From: Pseudomonadota bacterium
GTDB lineage: Bacteria > Pseudomonadota > Gammaproteobacteria > Steroidobacterales > Steroidobacteraceae
Assembly: GCA_021785405.1 (NCBI GenBank)
Contig: JAJYFF010000013.1
Span: 1-51,860, forward strand
Direction: 5' to 3'
Length of the DNA stretch: 51,860 bases
The notes under the pieces are model-generated. The model saw only the letters and a program-made list of their open reading frames with translations, was not told where the DNA came from and made no database searches. This document shows, piece after piece, positions 51,566 through 51,860 of this stretch. Made by a program: the position numbers and the translations under genes. The number at the start of each line of letters is the position of its first letter. Position 1 is the stretch's first letter.

Positions 51566-51860
51566 GTGTCCCAGATCATCGACATCCCCGTCCCCGACAT
51601 CGGTGGGTTCACCGACGTCGGCGTGATCGACGTCCTCGTCGCCGAAGGCCAGACGATCTCGAAGGAAACCCCGCTGATCACGCTGGAGACGGAGAAGGCG
51701 ACGATGGACGTGCCTTCGCCCGAGGCCGGCCGGATCGCGGAGCTCAAGGTTCGGCGCGGCGACAAGGTGTCGCAGGGGTCGCTGATCCTGCGGCTCGAGG
51801 TCGAGGGCGCCGCCGCCACGGCGGCCGCACCGCCACCCGCGCCCGCGGCGTCCGCCCCGG
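51566..51860 (+). CDS. aceF: Pyruvate dehydrogenase E2 (dihydrolipoyl acetyltransferase), 5' part
   Basis: The first 98 codons of aceF, cut by the window end. The start is GTG at 51566, 10 bp after aceE. The lipoyl domain is complete, with the lipoylated Lys in LETEKATMDVPS and the VPDIGGFTDVGVIDVLV beginning. An Ala/Pro-rich linker (AAAPPPAPAAS) follows. The catalytic domain lies outside the window. Confidence 0.95.
   Translation, partial: MSQIIDIPVPDIGGFTDVGVIDVLVAEGQTISKETPLITLETEKATMDVPSPEAGRIAELKVRRGDKVSQGSLILRLEVEGAAATAAAPPPAPAASAP

Noticed and set aside
48649-51819. Open frame of 1056 codons on the minus strand opposite aceE
   Set aside because: Same reason: a mirror of codon bias. 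AceE is full-length and unmistakable on the plus strand.

Overview
This window comes from a high-GC bacterial chromosome, most likely a gammaproteobacterium. The central block ispB, rplU-rpmA-obg, rpsT, murJ, ribF, ileS, lspA, ispH follows the usual gammaproteobacterial order. RNase T, a CGFS glutaredoxin and a homodimeric-type AceE fit the same placement. A Nevskiales, Steroidobacterales or Xanthomonadales relative is plausible, but nothing here fixes the order.

Layout. (1) 1-3.8 kb: PilZ and HD-GYP proteins (c-di-GMP reception and breakdown), a CHAD protein and an APC permease. (2) 3.8-6.1 kb: a mosaic scar bounded by a 57-bp direct repeat of the permease 3' end. It holds an S53-type peptidase remnant, an intact secreted protein, and a chimeric ORF made of a lipoprotein start, an internally deleted methyltransferase and a permease tail. 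(3) 6.1-16.5 kb: a CPA2 antiporter, an MgtC/DUF4010 membrane protein, a winged-helix/TPR regulator, a small secreted protein behind a start-occluding hairpin, a PAS protein, a CheB-CheR-PAS fusion, a small acidic protein, a slipin and a one-helix membrane protein. (4) 16.5-21.95 kb: an accessory segment with a frameshifted beta-propeller remnant, then a tight cassette vapB-vapC-SNF2 ATPase-SWIM zinc finger-97-aa unknown, ending beside tRNA-Pro(CGG). (5) 21.97-33.7 kb: the housekeeping block with an amidase inserted, ending at tRNA-Thr(CGT). (6) 33.8-38.8 kb: a lipid-type cluster with an LpxL-like acyltransferase, a fatty acyl-AMP ligase carrying its own ACP, a cytochrome P450 and a DUF374 acyltransferase. 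(7) 38.9-44.1 kb: a DUF6502/DUF5666 overlapping pair and a GAF-PAS-PAS-GGDEF-EAL protein. (8) 44.1-51.86 kb: nadC, grxD, the M17 peptidase-pyrC-rnt operon, aceE, and the 5' part of aceF cut by the window end.

Most promising for new biology: the toxin-antitoxin-led SNF2/SWIM cassette, the P450/FAAL-ACP/acyltransferase cluster, two hairpins that cover start codons, and the repeat-bounded scar. Domain calls were made by reading the translations. No database search or folding calculation was run.
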